DNA from: Methanobacterium aggregans
GTDB lineage: Archaea > Methanobacteriota > Methanobacteria > Methanobacteriales > Methanobacteriaceae
Assembly: GCF_017874455.1 (NCBI RefSeq)
Contig: NZ_JAGGLN010000005.1
Location: forward strand, 124,001 to 188,000
Reading direction: 5' to 3'
DNA length: 64,000 nt
Shown: one piece after another, positions 1 to 9,084 of the stretch
How positions within the stretch are numbered: the stretch's first letter is position 1
Layout of the letters: every line of letters starts with the position of its first letter
Notes under the pieces: generated by a model
What the model was told of the DNA's origin: nothing
The model's database searches: none
What the model saw: only the letters and a program-made list of their open reading frames with translations
Program-made: the position numbers and the translations under genes

Positions 1-127
1 AATTAGTAAAATCTAAAAATAAACTCAATAACAATAAGATTGGGGTTTAAATTAGTTTTTAATATTAAAATGAGTCCAAAAATCAGAATTTGTATAAAAA
101 TTTATTGCGATAACCAAAAGAAAGAAA

Positions 128-153
128 GTTAAAAGGACTTAGCGTCCTTTAAC
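128..153 (-). terminator. Hairpin terminator of the histone gene
   Basis: Read on the minus strand, GTTAAAGGAC is followed by a short loop and GTCCTTTTAAC and then by a T-rich run. The stem includes the last codons and the stop codon of the histone gene, so the coding end and the terminator share the same bases. The pairing is seen directly; the terminator role is inferred from the stem plus T-tract. Confidence 0.6.
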
Positions 154-342
154 TGCCATTTCTATGTCAGATGCTTTTATTGTTTTCCTTCCAGCGTGTT
201 TTGCAAGTTTAACAGCCTGTGAAGCTATTTCTTCGCCTTTTTCTTCTAATACTTTTGCTAGAGCTTCCCTAGCATCGTCGCTGACCCTTTCTGCACCTGC
301 ATTTTTTATTATTCTTCCTATTGGAGCAATTGGTAATTCCAT
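139..342 (-). CDS. Archaeal histone (HMf/HMt type)
   Basis: This 67-residue protein has the length and sequence of a tail-less archaeal histone. It opens with MELPIAPIGRIIKNAG (helix 1), carries the long central helix from about residue 22 to 49, and closes with RKTIKASDIEMAVKGR (loop 2 and helix 3). Such histones dimerise through the histone fold and wrap DNA as dimers or longer superhelices. The ATG is preceded by GAGGTGATTAAAG, an excellent ribosome binding site. It is a single-gene unit with its own promoter and a hairpin terminator. Identification is very secure; which paralogue of the genome it is cannot be said from here. Confidence 0.97.
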   Translation of the reverse strand: MELPIAPIGRIIKNAGAERVSDDAREALAKVLEEKGEEIASQAVKLAKHAGRKTIKASDIEMAVKGR

Positions 343-384
343 CTTTAATCACCTCATTTTTGTATATTAGTTATATTACTCTGT

Positions 385-410
385 TGTCTTACTGCTATAT
401 ATATTTATCG
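385..410 (-). promoter_or_regulatory. Probable promoter of the histone gene
   Basis: On the minus strand the sequence CGATAAATATATATAG gives a BRE-like start and a TATA box about 55-60 bases upstream of the histone ATG. That placement would put the transcription start near position 375 and leave a leader of about 30 bases containing the ribosome binding site. The motif is seen; the start point is inferred from normal archaeal TATA spacing. Confidence 0.5.
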
Positions 411-579
411 TTTTATTTGGTGATTTTTTGATGATCTGTGTGCTGATGGGTCATGTCATGGTCATCCATATGATCTTGGGACAGCCCATGACAAATCATG
501 TTGTATTGGGACACTCATAAAAAATTAGAATATAGATAAGTTTCGATTTTCCCTAAAAAAAATTGTAAGGGGAAATCCA

Positions 580-1779
580 TTATTTGCCAGTAATAATGCG
601 TGAAAGAGTGTTAATATCTGCATCAACTTCAACAGGCTTTTCACACGCATTTATAGCAGTATTTGGATCCTTTAAGAGATGTCCAGTTACAATACAAACC
701 ACTTTCTCGCCCTTATCCACTTTACCGGTTTCAACTAACTTTTTAAGCCCAGCAATGGATGCTGCGGATGCCGGTTCAACACCAATTCCTTCGGTTCTTG
801 CAAGTAATTTCTGGGCGCTCAGTATCTCATCATCGGTCACTGTTTCTGCAAGACCGTTGGAGTCATAGATTGCACGCAGAGCTTTTGCTGCACTTACAGG
901 TGCCCCGATCCTTATGGCAGTTGCAATGGTTTCCGGGTTTTCAACAGGTACAATATCCTTTTTACCCTTTTGAACAGCGTTGTATATTGGTGCCGCACCT
1001 TCTGCCTGAATTCCAGTCATCATTGGCAGATCTTCAATAAATCCTGCGTTGTAAAACTCGTTTACTCCCTTCCATATTGCAGATATGTTTCCTGCATTTC
1101 CCACAGGTAATATTATCCTGTCTGGGGACTGCCATCCAAGATCATCCACTATCTCAAATCCAATAGATTTCTGACCTTCAAGTCTGAAGGGGTTCACTGA
1201 ATTTAGAAGGTAAAGTTGACCCTGAAGTGCCAGGGCAGTTATTGCCTCAAGTGCTTCATCAAAGTTTCCTTTAATGGAGATTACATCAGCTCCATGGAAC
1301 ATTGCCTGAGCAAGTTTTCCAAGGGCAACCTTTCCAGATGGTAGAAGTACCACACATCTTTTACCAGCACGTGCTGCATAGGCTGCCAGTGACGCGGAAG
1401 TGTTTCCAGTTGATGCACATCCAACTGTGTCAACACCCAGCTCAACGGCCTTGGTGATTCCAACGCTCATTCCCCTGTCTTTAAAACTTCCAGTTGGGTT
1501 TGAACCCTCAACTTTAACGTATAAATCAACTCCAAGGTCTTCTCCAAGTTTCTGGCACTTGACAAAGGGTGTTCCTCCTTCCTCAAGGCTTACTATCTTT
1601 GACTCATCTACAGGCATGAACTCCTTGTACTTCCACATGGTTGATTTTCGACAACTAAAAACATCTTTTGAAACTTCAGGGCTGCATTCCACCTCTAATA
1701 TTGAACCACATTTTTTGCAAGTGTAAATTATTTCATCAAGGCCGTACTCTGCACCGCAGGATATACATCTTATCATCAT
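580..1779 (-). CDS. thrC: Threonine synthase
   Basis: A PLP-dependent enzyme that converts O-phosphohomoserine to threonine. The 399-residue protein begins with a small zinc-ribbon-like module (cysteines 5, 8, 21 and 24) found in archaeal ThrC. It then has the fold-type II core with the PLP lysine in GSNPTGSFKDRG near residue 100, the phosphate-binding serine/threonine stretch STGNTSAS, and a glycine loop PVGNAGN. The start lies at an ATGATG pair directly behind GGTGAG; the second ATG (1776) has the better spacing, so the first methionine may be absent. It is transcribed alone on the minus strand, with about 410 non-coding bases upstream. Confidence 0.95.
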   Translation of the reverse strand: MMIRCISCGAEYGLDEIIYTCKKCGSILEVECSPEVSKDVFSCRKSTMWKYKEFMPVDESKIVSLEEGGTPFVKCQKLGEDLGVDLYVKVEGSNPTGSFKDRGMSVGITKAVELGVDTVGCASTGNTSASLAAYAARAGKRCVVLLPSGKVALGKLAQAMFHGADVISIKGNFDEALEAITALALQGQLYLLNSVNPFRLEGQKSIGFEIVDDLGWQSPDRIILPVGNAGNISAIWKGVNEFYNAGFIEDLPMMTGIQAEGAAPIYNAVQKGKKDIVPVENPETIATAIRIGAPVSAAKALRAIYDSNGLAETVTDDEILSAQKLLARTEGIGVEPASAASIAGLKKLVETGKVDKGEKVVCIVTGHLLKDPNTAINACEKPVEVDADINTLSRIITGK

Positions 1780-2193
1780 CTCACCTTTTTTAATTTAATT
1801 GATTTTTTTATTTTTATTAACATAATCAACTGCTTTTTAGTCTTTTAGGTTTATTTAAAATTTCACATCTCTAATCTAACCATAAAAACATTTACAAATT
1901 TAATTTTATTTGTAAAAAGATAATTACAAACATCTATGTTTATATCCAGTCTATTTTATTCATTTTCCTGTTTATTAAATATAAATTTTCCATGGTATAA
2001 AAATTGATTCACACATAAGAATCCATTAGAAAATTAGGTTGATTAAAAATTGATTAATGGATACATTGAATTTTGATTTGAAGGTAATTCAGTTGGAGAT
2101 ATCCATGTAAAAAAATTAGTGAGGTGGATAGTGAAGTGGGATGGAATTAAAAATAAGAAGGGAATTGAAAGGTGGGATGGGGATAAAAATGTT
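1780..2193. other. AT-rich gap upstream of thrC
   Basis: This stretch of about 410 bases lies between the 3' end of the SpoIIM-like gene and the start of thrC. It is very AT-rich and holds a TATA-like TTTAAATAA around 1850 in the right direction and distance for thrC. I see no credible open reading frame, RNA gene or repeat in it. Confidence 0.4.
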
Positions 2194-2829
2194 TTATAAA
2201 ACACTTTGAATGTAGGTTCCCCATGCGATACTTAGATTAGCTTCTATAACTGCTGCAATAATGAGTAAAACAACAGCAATTGCAAAAAGCTTAAGAGATT
2301 CCCAGATTTCATCCATATGTGTTTCAAAAACGTATTTCATCTGTGTTACGGTGGATATGTCTGATCTTATATGTAACATGTCTTTCAACACATTTACAAT
2401 CCAGCTTGTAAGTCTGAACCCTGCAGCTCCTGCTATGATGATTCCAATAACTTCAAAAACTCCGTGTGGTATGGTGAATATTATGAAGTTGCCCAGGGGG
2501 TACTGGGTGGCTGCGTATCCAAGGAAAAGCCCGTTAAAGGCTAAATAAACAAAGGTACCAATTCCGAAGATGAGTCCACCGAAGTATATTACCACTGCTA
2601 CATAAAGGTTGTTTGTTAATATGGAAAGGGTTGTTAATTTAAGCTGTCCTTCAGTGAACCTCTTTTTAAAGTCAGACAACACAAGACTTAAAAAACTGTC
2701 AAGTGCACCTGAAAATGCGTAACCTACAAACATGGATACTAAAAATATGGTGGTTGAAATAACCAGAAAGGTTTCATTTCTCTTGTAAAGGCCACTGAAA
2801 AAGCCGTCGTATTTATCTTTTTTGAGCAT
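2194..2829 (-). CDS. SpoIIM-like (DUF95) integral membrane protein
   Basis: This 211-residue protein resembles the stage II sporulation protein M / DUF95 family. It has a charged N-terminus, a first membrane span near residues 20-42, then three to four more hydrophobic segments, including one with the family-like stretch GNFIIFTIPHGVFEVIGI where a proline-histidine-glycine sits in a helix. A last span precedes the C-terminus. In bacteria SpoIIM belongs to a complex that activates septal peptidoglycan hydrolases; in archaea the role is not known, so no substrate should be read from the name. It follows trpS by about 60 bases and may share its transcript. Confidence 0.8.
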   Translation of the reverse strand: MLKKDKYDGFFSGLYKRNETFLVISTTIFLVSMFVGYAFSGALDSFLSLVLSDFKKRFTEGQLKLTTLSILTNNLYVAVVIYFGGLIFGIGTFVYLAFNGLFLGYAATQYPLGNFIIFTIPHGVFEVIGIIIAGAAGFRLTSWIVNVLKDMLHIRSDISTVTQMKYVFETHMDEIWESLKLFAIAVVLLIIAAVIEANLSIAWGTYIQSVL

Positions 2830-2888
2830 GTATCGATCCCCTAGTTAGTAACTTCAGAATTACTTCATACTTTGTTTATTCCATATTA

Positions 2889-3986
2889 CTAATCGTCCAT
2901 TAAAACTTTTTCGGCCACATCCATTGCTTTTGCCCTGCTTTTTGATACCTCTTCAAAGAGGGTTCTAATCATACCTGCAGCCTTTGCTTTACATTCACCG
3001 CACATAACCGTACCATTTTTACAGTCATGATAAATCTCTTTAAGCTCTTCATCTGATTTTACAAGGTGATAAAGTAACATTTCATAGACGGAACAATCTT
3101 CAGGAGTTCCTCCCAGCTCTTGCTGCTCCTTGAGACTTTCTCTGCCACCGGTCTTTGCAGATTTAACCTTTTTCTCAGCAACTTCTGGGCTGTCACTCAG
3201 GAATATCGCTGTTTTTGGTTTGCTGCTTGACATCTTATCCCCTGTAAGTCCTGTTATGAACCTGTGGTACGTTGAAGATGGGGCTATGAAGTTGAATTTA
3301 GATTTGAAACGTTCTGCAATGTCCCTTGTTAACCTTATATGGGGGTCCTGATCTGGACCTACAGGTACAACTGTGGGTTTTGGGCCGCCGCATTCCTCAA
3401 GTTGGGGATGAATAATATCTGCAACCTGCATGAGGGGAACATACAAATGGGAAATGTTTGTGGAACCTCCAAAACCATATATTGCTTTCATTTCGTTCAG
3501 GTTCACCCTGCGCCCCAGTAGGTATGCAAGATCTCCAACGAGCTTGTTTTCAGACTGAAGATATGTGTGAACATTTTTTTTATTAAAATCAAGGCCCAGT
3601 GCTATGTAGTTGGTTATGTACTCTGAAACAGCGAGTTTTCTTGATTCTTCAAAGTCAACTTCCCTTGCAGAGTAGGATTCCATATCTGCTATGGGTATGT
3701 AGATATCTGCACCCTTTGCCTGGTACCATACAAGCTGGTCAACTATCATCTTGTGGCCAATGTGCATTTTACCACTGGGCATCATTCCACTTACAACTGC
3801 AAAGTCTGAGCCTTCTCGCATGGCCTTTACAATTCTTCCGTAGTCCCTCTGACCAAAGATTATGCCCCTCTTCATGAGTACGTGGGGATCCTCTATGTCA
3901 CCAATCATATCTGAAAATGGTTTTATTCCAAACTGTTCTATGAGTTTTTCATAGTCTACGACGGCTGAACTCCATGGATCTATCAC
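2889..3986 (-). CDS. trpS: Tryptophan--tRNA ligase
   Basis: A class I aminoacyl-tRNA synthetase charging tRNA-Trp. The 365-residue protein shows the HIGH signature as GKMHIGHKM near residue 72 and the KMSKS loop as GDKMSSSKPK near residue 250. This is the archaeal/eukaryotic form, with an N-terminal extension ahead of the Rossmann fold. The start is a GTG preceded by AAGGTGATTCA. A cluster CHDCKNGTVMCGECK-like segment near residues 322-336 provides three cysteines that may bind zinc, as is usual for the C-terminal part of the archaeal TrpS. It is oriented with the SpoIIM-like gene downstream. Confidence 0.95.
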   Translation of the reverse strand: MIDPWSSAVVDYEKLIEQFGIKPFSDMIGDIEDPHVLMKRGIIFGQRDYGRIVKAMREGSDFAVVSGMMPSGKMHIGHKMIVDQLVWYQAKGADIYIPIADMESYSAREVDFEESRKLAVSEYITNYIALGLDFNKKNVHTYLQSENKLVGDLAYLLGRRVNLNEMKAIYGFGGSTNISHLYVPLMQVADIIHPQLEECGGPKPTVVPVGPDQDPHIRLTRDIAERFKSKFNFIAPSSTYHRFITGLTGDKMSSSKPKTAIFLSDSPEVAEKKVKSAKTGGRESLKEQQELGGTPEDCSVYEMLLYHLVKSDEELKEIYHDCKNGTVMCGECKAKAAGMIRTLFEEVSKSRAKAMDVAEKVLMDD

Positions 3987-4192
3987 TGAATCACCTTAAA
4001 TTCATTAATATTGAATATTCATTAAAATTTTATTGATTTTTATAATTTAATATTGATTCTAACAGTTTTAATAAGTGTAATGGTTGCAACAATCCTAATT
4101 TTATCAGATACTTATATCAGATACTTAAGTAATTAATCATGAATATCTGGAAAAAATGTGCTTAAAGGATTAAAACTTAATTTTCTACGTTT

Positions 4193-4696
4193 TCAAGGTC
4201 TTGTCCATTCCACGTTGTAGTAGGTTATATCGTTTTCATCATCAACAACTGCAAAGAGGAGTTTTTTATTAACTCCATGGGCAACCCTTACGTAACTTGA
4301 AAGGTCGAACATGGTGATGTTACAGTTTTCAGGGGCAACCTTTACAAGGTAATTTGAATGACCTTCACCAGGTGAAGTTCCTCGTTCGTAAAGTCTGAAT
4401 TCAGAGCCGTATTTAAAACCTGTTTTAACGATGTAACCCCTGTTTCGGAGATCCCTGAATACTATGTATTTAGTGAAAAGATCTTTGCTACGTATTACAT
4501 GGAACATGTCCTCAATGGAAAGCTGTTTTTCACCATCTGAAACTTCCAGTTTTTCCTTCTCCATTAAGAGAAGTGCTTCAACAAGGGAAAGCTGCAGTCC
4601 CTCCTCGGTAAGATTGCCGTAATGGCTCTTATCATAGAGTTTACCTCCGTTACTACCCCTGATTATTACTAAATCCTCTGATAACTCTGCATTCAT
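4193..4696 (-). CDS. endA: tRNA-intron endonuclease
   Basis: The archaeal splicing endonuclease cuts the bulge-helix-bulge motif at tRNA and rRNA intron ends. The protein of about 167 residues matches the homotetramer-type subunit in length. The C-terminal catalytic domain carries the expected tyrosine in FKYGSEFRLYERG, the histidine in PGEGHSNYLVK and a lysine in NKKLLFAVVD. I place the start at the ATG at 4696, seven bases behind GGCGAG; a TTG two codons earlier (4702) is possible. It stands alone between trpS and hxlB on the minus strand. Confidence 0.92.
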   Translation of the reverse strand: MNAELSEDLVIIRGSNGGKLYDKSHYGNLTEEGLQLSLVEALLLMEKEKLEVSDGEKQLSIEDMFHVIRSKDLFTKYIVFRDLRNRGYIVKTGFKYGSEFRLYERGTSPGEGHSNYLVKVAPENCNITMFDLSSYVRVAHGVNKKLLFAVVDDENDITYYNVEWTRP

Positions 4697-4850
4697 ATTC
4701 AAACTCGCCCCAATAGGTTAATAAATATTATAAATATTTCTCTCTACCAATGTCTTAAATAAATGTCACTCTAAAAATCTCACTTCAATATTACCATTCC
4801 ATGGATTTATAAGGCTTACATAGATTGGGTGTGGGGATGTTTTATCCCTT

Positions 4851-5435
4851 TCACTCTATGGTTGCATGCCTTTTCTTCAGGTCAACTTCCTTTTTACCAA
4901 GACGTGCCATAAATTCAGCTATAAGACCATCAAGGAAGAGATGGGTGCTGTCTTCAAAAAGAGTTCCCATTGGGGTCATATCATCATACTGTCCCTTTAA
5001 AACATGGGATGTGTAATGTTTCCATGGCTCTTTTGTTTTACTTTCAATGTTAACAATGACATCTGCCTTTTTTCCCAGTGTTGAAGTTGTGTTGGCAGTT
5101 ATTGCAACAACTTTGGCCCCGGTTTCTGAGGCAGTTTCTGCAGCCATTGTAACAGCTTTGGTTTCCCCAGAACCAGATATTGCAATTAAACAATCTGTAT
5201 CCTTTATTGCAGGGGTTGTAACGTCCCCAACAACGTGCACGTTAAATCCCAGGTGCATTAACCTCATTGCAAAGGCCATACCCATAAGTTCGGACCTTCC
5301 ACTGCCCACTATAAAGATAGATTCTGCATTTAAAATGGAATTTATCATCTTATCCACTTCTTCTTCATTTATCAGGTCTATAACCTGTAAAGCATGTTTG
5401 GTTATATTTTCTGCTGTTTTTTTTATGTACTCCAT
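4851..5435 (-). CDS. hxlB: 6-phospho-3-hexuloisomerase
   Basis: This 194-residue SIS-domain protein interconverts 3-hexulose 6-phosphate and fructose 6-phosphate. In archaea that lack the oxidative pentose phosphate pathway, the reverse ribulose monophosphate route uses it to make ribulose 5-phosphate. The SIS core is clear: IFIVGSGRSELMGMAFAMRL near residues 40-59, then CLIAISGSGETKAV near 85-98. The partner hexulose-phosphate synthase is not adjacent; in Methanobacteriales it is usually fused to Fae elsewhere. Identification is good, although SIS isomerases can look alike. Confidence 0.88.
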   Translation of the reverse strand: MEYIKKTAENITKHALQVIDLINEEEVDKMINSILNAESIFIVGSGRSELMGMAFAMRLMHLGFNVHVVGDVTTPAIKDTDCLIAISGSGETKAVTMAAETASETGAKVVAITANTTSTLGKKADVIVNIESKTKEPWKHYTSHVLKGQYDDMTPMGTLFEDSTHLFLDGLIAEFMARLGKKEVDLKKRHATIE

Positions 5436-5542
5436 ATTTTTGAACCTTGTATTGATTTTTTATTAAAATTCTAAAAAAATGATTAATTATGATTTATCCC
5501 CTAAGTTTGGATGTAAATTTAATTTAAGAGTTTAATTAATTT

Positions 5543-6214
5543 TTAGAGTCCGGTTATCCTTATACCTGCAAGTTTTACCTTGTTTCGGATGTTCAGGTTT
5601 ATGAGCATGGCTGTTATCTTCTCAACGATCCTCGCATTTTCAAGGGCACCGCAATCTATAGATTTAACCCCAGGAATCTTCTCTGCAAGTTCCATAACTG
5701 CTTTTTTAGCTTCAGGGTCATCTCCGGATATGAGGCAGTCACACTGAACATCTTCTGGAATGTTTGTGAGGCTTGCAGCACTTATATTGTTGAAGGCAGA
5801 TACAACCTTCACATTCTGGTCCTTCAGGAATTCTGCGGATCTTTCAACTGCAGAACCTTCCCAAAGATCCACGTACCTGGTTGGTTTGCCACCGAGGCAG
5901 GTTTCAAGGGGAACAGTTGCATCAACAAAGATCTTACCTTCAACTTCGTCCTTGATACTTTTGAGGGTGACCATCTGTGCCTGGAGAGGAACCGTTAAAA
6001 CAACGATGTCCCCTACTGCAGCAGCATCCGGGTTGGTCATTGGGGTGAGGTTATCAATCTCCTCCTTTCCAAGCATGTTTTTTATAACATCAACAGCATT
6101 TTCTGCCTTTTTAATATCACGTGATCCTATTATAACGTCTTCTCCAGACATTGCAAATCTGAGTGCTAATCCAAGTCCCTGATCTCCAGTTCCACCAATT
6201 ATTGATACTTTCAT
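5543..6214 (-). CDS. npdG: NADPH-dependent F420 reductase (F420H2:NADP+ oxidoreductase)
   Basis: The enzyme transfers hydride between F420H2 and NADP+, supplying NADPH for biosynthesis. The 223-residue sequence starts with the Rossmann motif IIGGTGDQGLGLALRFA and the NADP-phosphate contact GSRD, as in Fno of Archaeoglobus and methanogens. Further family segments are VLTVPLQAQ and VSAFNNISAASL, near residues 72-80 and 137-148. Length is as expected. It is flanked by intergenic DNA on both sides and seems to be a single-gene unit with the ATG behind GGAGACAT. Confidence 0.93.
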   Translation of the reverse strand: MKVSIIGGTGDQGLGLALRFAMSGEDVIIGSRDIKKAENAVDVIKNMLGKEEIDNLTPMTNPDAAAVGDIVVLTVPLQAQMVTLKSIKDEVEGKIFVDATVPLETCLGGKPTRYVDLWEGSAVERSAEFLKDQNVKVVSAFNNISAASLTNIPEDVQCDCLISGDDPEAKKAVMELAEKIPGVKSIDCGALENARIVEKITAMLINLNIRNKVKLAGIRITGL

Positions 6215-6424
6215 GAAATATGTCTCCTTAATTTTTCTAAGTTTTTTTAAACTAAAAATTATCTTTCAAAATTATTTTTCCTGAATAAATTTATTGAATA
6301 GAACCATTGCCACTACTTTTCATGGATTTAAATTTTCATGGATTTTAATTTCAATTTTTCCATTTCTTTTGAGTATCCAATTTTTTTATTCTTTAATTTT
6401 CAATTTTTTTGAATGTTGTTAAAG

Positions 6425-7195
6425 TTACTTCAGGCTTTTCATCTGCAGTTTCAGGTAATCAAGACTTTCATCAACATCCTGCAGATTTCGAACTTCAACA
6501 ACAAGAATATCCCTGTAATTTGATTTAACAAGATTTTTAAGGAGATTTTCAAAGTCTATACCCTTCATACCTGAACTACCAATGGCATTGTGGCTGTCAA
6601 AGGATCCATCGTTGTCGCTTAGGTGGATGTGTTTTATGAGTTTTGATTCAAGCATTTCATCTGTAGAAAAACCCATATTGTGTGCATGACCAACATCCAG
6701 AGTCATGTATGTGTTTATTTCCTCAATGATACCTTCAAGTTCCTTTATGTCCTTACCGAGAAGTCCATGGATATCCGGCATGTTTTCAACACACATCACA
6801 ACCCCACAGTCTTCAGCATACTCTGCACATTCTCTAAGGGATTCCAGATTGTATCTGTAGATTTTATCTGGAAATCTATCTCCAAGAATGGGCATGGTAC
6901 CTGGATGAACAACAACGAGTCCAGGTTCCAGTTTTGATGCTTTATCAATTGAATTTTTCATCTGTTGAACTGATGAATTCCGCATTGTTCTGTTGTGGGA
7001 TGCAATGTTGATGTCTGAGATTGGAGCGTGCACACTCACATTTATTTTATAGGAATCAACAAGTTCACTGTTTATCTCATGGTATGGATTCTCATTTATT
7101 ACCTCACAGTAATCAACACCCCTTTCCTCAAGGTGGGATAAAACCTCTTCAAAGGGTGTTGGGTAAAGTGCAAGGGTTGATACGCTGATTTTCAT
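6425..7195 (-). CDS. Xylose isomerase-like TIM-barrel (AP endonuclease 2 family) protein
   Basis: This 256-residue protein has the fold pattern of the sugar phosphate isomerase/epimerase family: alternating strands and helices with HAPISDINIASHNR near residue 57, VVVHPGTMP near 95, CVENMPD near 133, TLDVGHAHNMG near 165 and IHLSDNDG near 190. The Glu, Asp-His and His residues in these strands are the usual metal ligands. The actual substrate cannot be read from the sequence. It is a single minus-strand gene between npdG and the PIN-ATPase gene. Confidence 0.85.
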   Translation of the reverse strand: MKISVSTLALYPTPFEEVLSHLEERGVDYCEVINENPYHEINSELVDSYKINVSVHAPISDINIASHNRTMRNSSVQQMKNSIDKASKLEPGLVVVHPGTMPILGDRFPDKIYRYNLESLRECAEYAEDCGVVMCVENMPDIHGLLGKDIKELEGIIEEINTYMTLDVGHAHNMGFSTDEMLESKLIKHIHLSDNDGSFDSHNAIGSSGMKGIDFENLLKNLVKSNYRDILVVEVRNLQDVDESLDYLKLQMKSLK

Positions 7196-7245
7196 TTAAT
7201 TTACCTTTTATTCCTTTAAATTTATATCAATTAATTATTTTAAGA

Positions 7246-9084
7246 TCACTCGTTTCTGATCCTTGCATTTATGGATAAGTCCCGTTTTAAGGCATCTATT
7301 ATTATATTTGCAAGTTCTATGTCCTTTTTTATCTTGATAGTACCTTTTTTACCCACTGTGGCTGTGAAAAGATATTCATTAGCCACCATGATGTCGAATG
7401 GGGTTCCAACAGCATTTTTTTCGAAACTGAGCACAACGTAGTTTCCTGCAAGTTCAGCGTTTATTGGGAATTTATCTCCAGTTTCCTTGGGTTGGATCTC
7501 CTTGGACTGGAGAGGTTCAACACCTATACTTATGCCGATACGTTTTTCAACTTCATCTATTGTTTTACCTTTCTTACCAATGAGTTGTGGAATGTGCCTC
7601 TCTTCTAACCAGACTGTTGCACGTTTATCAGACTTCATATCCACTTCAATGGTTGCATCAGGAATTCTGCGTTTTATTTCCTTTACTATTTCACGTTCTG
7701 CAATCTTTTGGATGGGTGTTTTCTCGAACTGGACTTCACCCACTTCCATAACGATTGTTTGTTCCCCGTATGTGTATATCTCGTGTACAGGTGTTCCTGT
7801 TTCAAAGTCCTTGATCTCTATAACTGGCCTTGCAAGATCAGCTTCGATCATTCCTGTTGGGACTTTGACAGTTAATGCAATATCGTAGATTGCTGCAACC
7901 TTTCCTTCATTTATGAATATGGTTGTATCCACTATGGAAGGTATTATTCCAAGTTCTACCCGTCCAATAACTCTCTGAATAGCATCTATAGGTCTTGTTG
8001 AGTGTACAACACCTATCATACCAACACCTGCAAGTCTCATGTCTGCAAATATTTTGAAATCCTTTGTTTTACGTAGTTCATCATATATGGTGTAATCTGG
8101 ACGTACAAGGAGCAGTATATCTGCTGTTTTAGCCATATCATCTTCAAGGGGTGCGTACTGTGTTATCTCATCACTGACCTGCAGATCCCTGGGTGATTCC
8201 ATGGTTTTCACAATTGCACCAATATCCTTACTGTAGAAATCTGCTGCAGCCTGTGCAAATGTACTTTTACCAGCACCAGGAGGTCCTGAAATTAGTATTC
8301 CCTTAGCACTGTTTCTCAGTCTATCTATTAATTTCTCTGGAAGTTTGTAATCATCAAGTGAAACCTTTGCAACAGGTCTTACAACAGTTATTTCAATTCC
8401 ATCAGAGAATGGAGGTCTTGCAATGGAGATACGGTACTCCCTGAACTGAACAACAGTTGCACCATCCATCTCTATTTCTATGAAACTTTTAAAATCACTT
8501 TTTGTCCTTTCAATGATTTCTCTGGCCATCCTCTCAATTTCAACACGTTTAAGAGGTTTTGGACTTATTTTTACCAGTTTTATATTTCCAGGTTTTCCCT
8601 TCTTGGCCATTGGCCTGACATTTTCCTTCAGGTGTATGGACATGGTGTTTTTGTCGAAGAACTTTCCAACTTCCAGGTCTTTGTAGGCAACCATTTCCTG
8701 TTTCAGATAGATTGCATTGAGTCCCTGGGCTTCTGCAACCTCCTTCTGGACTTTATCACTGGTTATGAGTGTTGCATCATTTGCACCGGCTGTGTCCCTT
8801 ATCATGGCATCTATTTCCCCACCCTTTGCAAGGGATATCTCTTCAAGGGTTGGTCTCCTCCCAACGTATTTAAGGGATAATTTGCCCTCCTTACAAAGTT
8901 TTTGAAGTTCCTTTAATTCTTCCAAACCGTTAAAACCGGTTTCCCGTCCCTTATTTGCCTGGTTTTCCAGTTCAGATACAACTGCTTCTGGAATTATCAC
9001 CTCACACCCCTTGTACTCATTATCCTGAACTATTCCTGTGATCCTGCCATCCACAATCACACTCGTATCTGGAACTATCCTCAT
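7246..9084 (-). CDS. PIN-ATPase-KH fusion protein
   Basis: A 612-residue protein with three modules. Residues 1-140 are a PIN-type nuclease domain with acidic residues in IVPDTSVIVDGR, EIDAMIRDTAG and LITSDK. Residues about 240-450 are a PilT/VirB11-like ATPase with Walker A GPPGAGKSTFAQAA and a RPIDAIQRVIGRVELG-type box. Residues about 505-550 are a KH domain, ERHIPQLIGKKGKTIDEVEKR. The combination suggests an ATP-driven ribonuclease or RNA-remodelling factor; the exact role is unknown. Its ATG directly follows the hisI stop (TAAATG), with the ribosome binding site GGGGAGAAG inside hisI, so the two genes are translationally coupled. Confidence 0.9.
   Translation of the reverse strand: MRIVPDTSVIVDGRITGIVQDNEYKGCEVIIPEAVVSELENQANKGRETGFNGLEELKELQKLCKEGKLSLKYVGRRPTLEEISLAKGGEIDAMIRDTAGANDATLITSDKVQKEVAEAQGLNAIYLKQEMVAYKDLEVGKFFDKNTMSIHLKENVRPMAKKGKPGNIKLVKISPKPLKRVEIERMAREIIERTKSDFKSFIEIEMDGATVVQFREYRISIARPPFSDGIEITVVRPVAKVSLDDYKLPEKLIDRLRNSAKGILISGPPGAGKSTFAQAAADFYSKDIGAIVKTMESPRDLQVSDEITQYAPLEDDMAKTADILLLVRPDYTIYDELRKTKDFKIFADMRLAGVGMIGVVHSTRPIDAIQRVIGRVELGIIPSIVDTTIFINEGKVAAIYDIALTVKVPTGMIEADLARPVIEIKDFETGTPVHEIYTYGEQTIVMEVGEVQFEKTPIQKIAEREIVKEIKRRIPDATIEVDMKSDKRATVWLEERHIPQLIGKKGKTIDEVEKRIGISIGVEPLQSKEIQPKETGDKFPINAELAGNYVVLSFEKNAVGTPFDIMVANEYLFTATVGKKGTIKIKKDIELANIIIDALKRDLSINARIRNE

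Noticed and set aside
427..445. TGATGA and CTGA boxes resembling an archaeal C/D box sRNA.
   Set aside because: The CTGA and the following TGATGG overlap instead of being spaced, and no closing D box lies at the needed distance.
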